This document shows positions 6,584-7,646 of a stretch of 7,646 nucleotides of DNA, in pieces. Location: NCBI GenBank assembly GCA_030836965.1, contig JAUPLM010000391.1, positions 1 to 7,646 of the forward strand, in the 5' to 3' direction. The notes under the pieces were generated by a model. It searched no databases, was not told the DNA's origin, and was given only the letters and a program-made list of their open reading frames with translations. The first letter of the stretch is position 1. Every line of letters begins with the position of its first letter. Source of the DNA: Thermodesulfobacteriota bacterium. GTDB lineage: Bacteria > Desulfobacterota > Desulfobacteria > Desulfobacterales > RPRI01. The position numbers and the translations under genes were made by a program.

Positions 6584-6628
6584 GCGTTTAGTATGTAATT
6601 ACCTCAACGCACCACAGGCAGCCCGGTG
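6569..6628 (-). promoter_or_regulatory. Candidate antiterminator pairing (2:3) of the aro leader
   Basis: Nested pairings join the end of the leader ORF to the 5' arm of terminator 1. CACC (6628-6625) and GGCT (6623-6620) pair with GGTG (6572-6569) and AGCC (6579-6576), and inside them TGCGTT (6611-6606) pairs with AACGCA (6588-6583), 14 pairs in all with internal loops. It would block terminator 1 and is excluded by the 1:2 hairpin, which uses 6622-6613. A stall on the Tyr codons might cover part of 6628-6620, leaving mainly the inner helix. Confidence 0.5.
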
Positions 6629-6675
6629 CTAAAGTAATAATAAAAACCGAAAAAGCTGCCTGTGAATTTATTCAT
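6604..6675 (-). CDS. Phe/Tyr-rich leader peptide of the aro operon (23 residues)
   Basis: An ATG at 6675 opens a 23-codon frame ending in TGA (6606-6604). The peptide begins MNKFTGS, and residues 8-15 are FFGFYYYF: seven of eight are aromatic. In total there are five Phe and three Tyr but no Trp. The codons lie inside a 10-bp hairpin and just upstream of two terminators, as in pheL- and trpL-type leaders. So its translation, not its product, should matter: stalling at these codons would report low charged tRNA-Phe or tRNA-Tyr. The nearest ribosome site is AAGGA (6694-6690), a rather long 14 bases before the ATG, with only GAG adjacent to it, so initiation may be weak or help set the timing. 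No other in-frame start is available. The match to the downstream pathway (pheA plus common steps) is strong support. Confidence 0.88.
   Translation of the reverse strand: MNKFTGSFFGFYYYFSTGLPVVR
6613..6664 (-). promoter_or_regulatory. Leader hairpin 1:2 enclosing the Phe/Tyr codons
   Basis: CACAGGCAGC (6664-6655) is perfectly complementary to GCTGCCTGTG (6622-6613). Inside, CGGT (6649-6646) can pair with ACCG (6627-6624). The loop contains the TTT, TAT, TAT, TAC, TTT codons. It matches the pause/protector hairpin of classical attenuators: a ribosome translating the leader melts it, and without translation it would keep region 2 occupied and favour termination. Confidence 0.82.
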
Positions 6676-6728
6676 CTCGTTTAATTTAGTCCTTTTTTCT
6701 TCTCTTGCCAAAATTAATTATGATTTTT

Positions 6729-6755
6729 TTTATATTGCCGTCATTCGCATGTCAA
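6729..6755 (-). promoter_or_regulatory. Sigma70-like promoter of the aro operon
   Basis: A consensus -35, TTGACA (6755-6750), is followed after 15 bases by TATAAA (6734-6729), with transcription expected to start near 6722. The spacer is shorter than the usual 17, which could weaken it. It lies 11 bases after the VOC-gene stop, with no terminator visible between them, so some readthrough from that gene may also enter the leader. Confidence 0.7.
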
Positions 6756-6766
6756 GTACTTTTTTA

Positions 6767-7339
6767 TTAATCCTCAAAAACCTTTCCTTCTCCGGGATAA
6801 ATCCTGCGCTGATCAATTTCGGTCGGATTCGGATTTTCAGGCCATTTCCCATACTGAGGTTCCGGCCCTTCAAGAGTGGCCAGGGAAGGATTTCTATCTT
6901 TCATTTTGGGATTTCTTCTGACATCAACACCTGAAACAGGCGCACTGAATTCTATCGGTATATTGTTCGGATCAAAAGTATATACAGAATGAATAAATCC
7001 GTGATCCATCACCTCCGAAACCCATATACCGGTTGCTTCCAGCCTGTCCTTTATTTCCCAGAGATTATCATCGCTTTCAACACCGAACGAAATATGGTCG
7101 AATGCAAAAGGGCCTTTGACCGGGACACCGTGGTCTTTTTCGGGAATATTTTCAACACCATCCCATTCGAAAAAGGCTATCATATCTTTTTCCGAGATCT
7201 CAAAAAAATAATGGCGGTAACCGGTTCGGCCAAGACCTGCCACAAGCCTCATTTTAAGCAGGTCACGCCAGAAACGTATTGTTGTATCCATATCTCTTGT
7301 CACCATCGCAAGATGATTGATTCCCGTATATCTGAACAT
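6767..7339 (-). CDS. VOC-superfamily (glyoxalase/dioxygenase fold) metalloprotein, function unknown
   Basis: The 190-residue protein has two repeated vicinal-oxygen-chelate modules. The first (about 5-60) starts INHLAMVTRDMDTTIRFWRD and the second (about 78-132) starts FDHISFGVESDDNLWEIKDRL. Likely metal ligands are H9, E58 (in FFEWDG), H82 and E130 (in NNIPIEFS), the same H/E/H/E order and rough spacing as glyoxalase I. Past residue 135 there is a tail of about 55 residues rich in Pro and charged residues (GPEPQYGKWPENPNPTE), beyond the usual domain end. The substrate cannot be told; glyoxalase, dioxygenase or isomerase roles are all possible. The ATG at 7339 has GAGGG just upstream. It follows the cupin gene by 46 bases on the same strand, so the two may form a small operon separate from the aro genes. 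Confidence 0.85.
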   Translation of the reverse strand: MFRYTGINHLAMVTRDMDTTIRFWRDLLKMRLVAGLGRTGYRHYFFEISEKDMIAFFEWDGVENIPEKDHGVPVKGPFAFDHISFGVESDDNLWEIKDRLEATGIWVSEVMDHGFIHSVYTFDPNNIPIEFSAPVSGVDVRRNPKMKDRNPSLATLEGPEPQYGKWPENPNPTEIDQRRIYPGEGKVFED

Positions 7340-7385
7340 TTTCCCTCACAAACCTTATTATATCCGGTTTTGGATGAAGCCGCAG

Positions 7386-7646
7386 CTATTCGCCGCGAAT
7401 CATGATAAGCAGCATTTTAAAACGCTCAACCGCGTTAAGCGCATGAGGAATACCGGCCGGCATAATGATCATATCTCCGGTCGTAACCGTTTTAGGTTCC
7501 CCGCCGATGAGGATCTCCGCCTTGCCGTCAAGGATATAGACCACGGCATCGTAAGGCGAGGTGTGTTCGGTGAGACCCTGTCCATGGTCAAATGAAAAGA
7601 GTGTAAGATTGCCGACATTTTTCTTAAGCAGCGTTTTGCTGACCAC
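7386..7646 (-). CDS. Small cupin-domain protein, 5' end beyond the right edge
   Basis: A single cupin barrel is visible over 86 codons. The second cupin motif is complete, GDMIIMPAGIPHALN (G-x5-PxG-x2-H-x3-N). The first, EHTSPYDAVVYILDG, keeps one His but lacks the second His and has Asp where Glu is usual, so metal binding may be altered. The frame is open at base 7646: the terminal GTG could be read as a start, but I think it is an internal Val and the gene continues rightwards, since such proteins usually run about 100-115 residues and have sequence before VSKTLLKKNVGNLTLFSFDHG. These stand-alone cupins are common in anaerobes and their substrates are mostly unknown. It may be co-transcribed with the VOC gene. 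Confidence 0.85.
   Translation of the reverse strand: MVSKTLLKKNVGNLTLFSFDHGQGLTEHTSPYDAVVYILDGKAEILIGGEPKTVTTGDMIIMPAGIPHALNAVERFKMLLIMIRGE

Larger units (their letters stand above)
6480..6722 (-). promoter_or_regulatory. Transcribed leader: ribosome-mediated Phe/Tyr attenuator
   Basis: About 240 bases of untranslated leader separate the predicted transcription start (about 6722) from the first aro gene. It holds a Phe/Tyr-rich leader ORF, a hairpin enclosing the aromatic codons, a possible antiterminator, and two consecutive intrinsic terminators. This is the layout of trp/phe-type attenuators: with charged tRNA-Phe and tRNA-Tyr the ribosome reaches the leader stop and termination wins, and with scarcity it stalls and lets transcription continue. 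The pairings were drawn by hand and not energy-evaluated. A T-box is unlikely because there is a codon-rich leader ORF and I see no T-box-like conserved stretch. Confidence 0.85.

Noticed and set aside
6480..6722. T-box or amino-acid riboswitch in the aro leader
   Set aside because: The region is explained by a leader ORF rich in Phe/Tyr codons and codon-linked hairpins; I see no T-box-like conserved element.
175..7595. Plus-strand open frames antisense to the aro genes
   Set aside because: They are reverse-complement shadows of well-supported minus-strand genes, with no family resemblance and no consistent ribosome sites.

Overview
All genes in this window lie on the minus strand, so it reads right to left. 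The core is one long aromatic amino acid operon running from about 6480 to beyond the left edge. In transcription order it encodes a fructose-bisphosphate-aldolase-type 2-amino-3,7-dideoxy-D-threo-hept-6-ulosonate (ADH) synthase, 3-dehydroquinate synthase II, a fused chorismate mutase/prephenate dehydratase (pheA), shikimate dehydrogenase (aroE), EPSP synthase (aroA), shikimate kinase (aroK) and the first 139 codons of chorismate synthase (aroC). To the right lie a separate VOC (glyoxalase-fold) protein gene and a right-edge-truncated cupin gene.

The organism looks like a bacterium, probably an anaerobe. Genes have Shine-Dalgarno sites, and there is a sigma70-like promoter, intrinsic terminators and a bacterial P-loop shikimate kinase (archaea normally use a GHMP-type kinase). 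The first two enzymes are the route first worked out in methanogenic archaea, which starts from aspartate semialdehyde and a deoxyketosugar phosphate instead of PEP plus erythrose 4-phosphate. In bacteria that pair is familiar to me from Desulfovibrio-type and related Desulfobacterota. Placement in that group is an inference from gene content only.

The most interesting region is the leader between the VOC gene and the operon (about 6480-6755). A promoter sits just after the VOC stop. It is followed by an unlisted 23-codon leader peptide with the run FFGFYYYF, a 10-bp perfect hairpin enclosing those codons, and two consecutive intrinsic terminators. Mutually exclusive pairings can be drawn by hand. 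A stalled ribosome would allow an antiterminator that removes the 5' arm of terminator 1. The freed 3' arm of terminator 1 can then pair over 12 positions with the 5' arm of terminator 2. This suggests a two-stage, domino-like Phe/Tyr attenuator in front of an operon with archaeal-type entry enzymes.

Between aroA and aroK lies a 227-bp segment bounded by 32-bp inverted repeats (29 of 32 identical) and carrying an internal hairpin. It resembles a MITE or REPIN-like non-autonomous element inserted within the operon. A small ORF with a good ribosome site crosses its left repeat and ends in an ATGA overlap with the likely aroK start.

The operon supplies the steps from ADH to chorismate and on to phenylpyruvate, apart from 3-dehydroquinate dehydratase (aroD/aroQ), which is absent from the window. 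Other gene-free stretches are short: 5542-5681 holds one hairpin and nothing else I recognise. I see no tRNA, rRNA or CRISPR.
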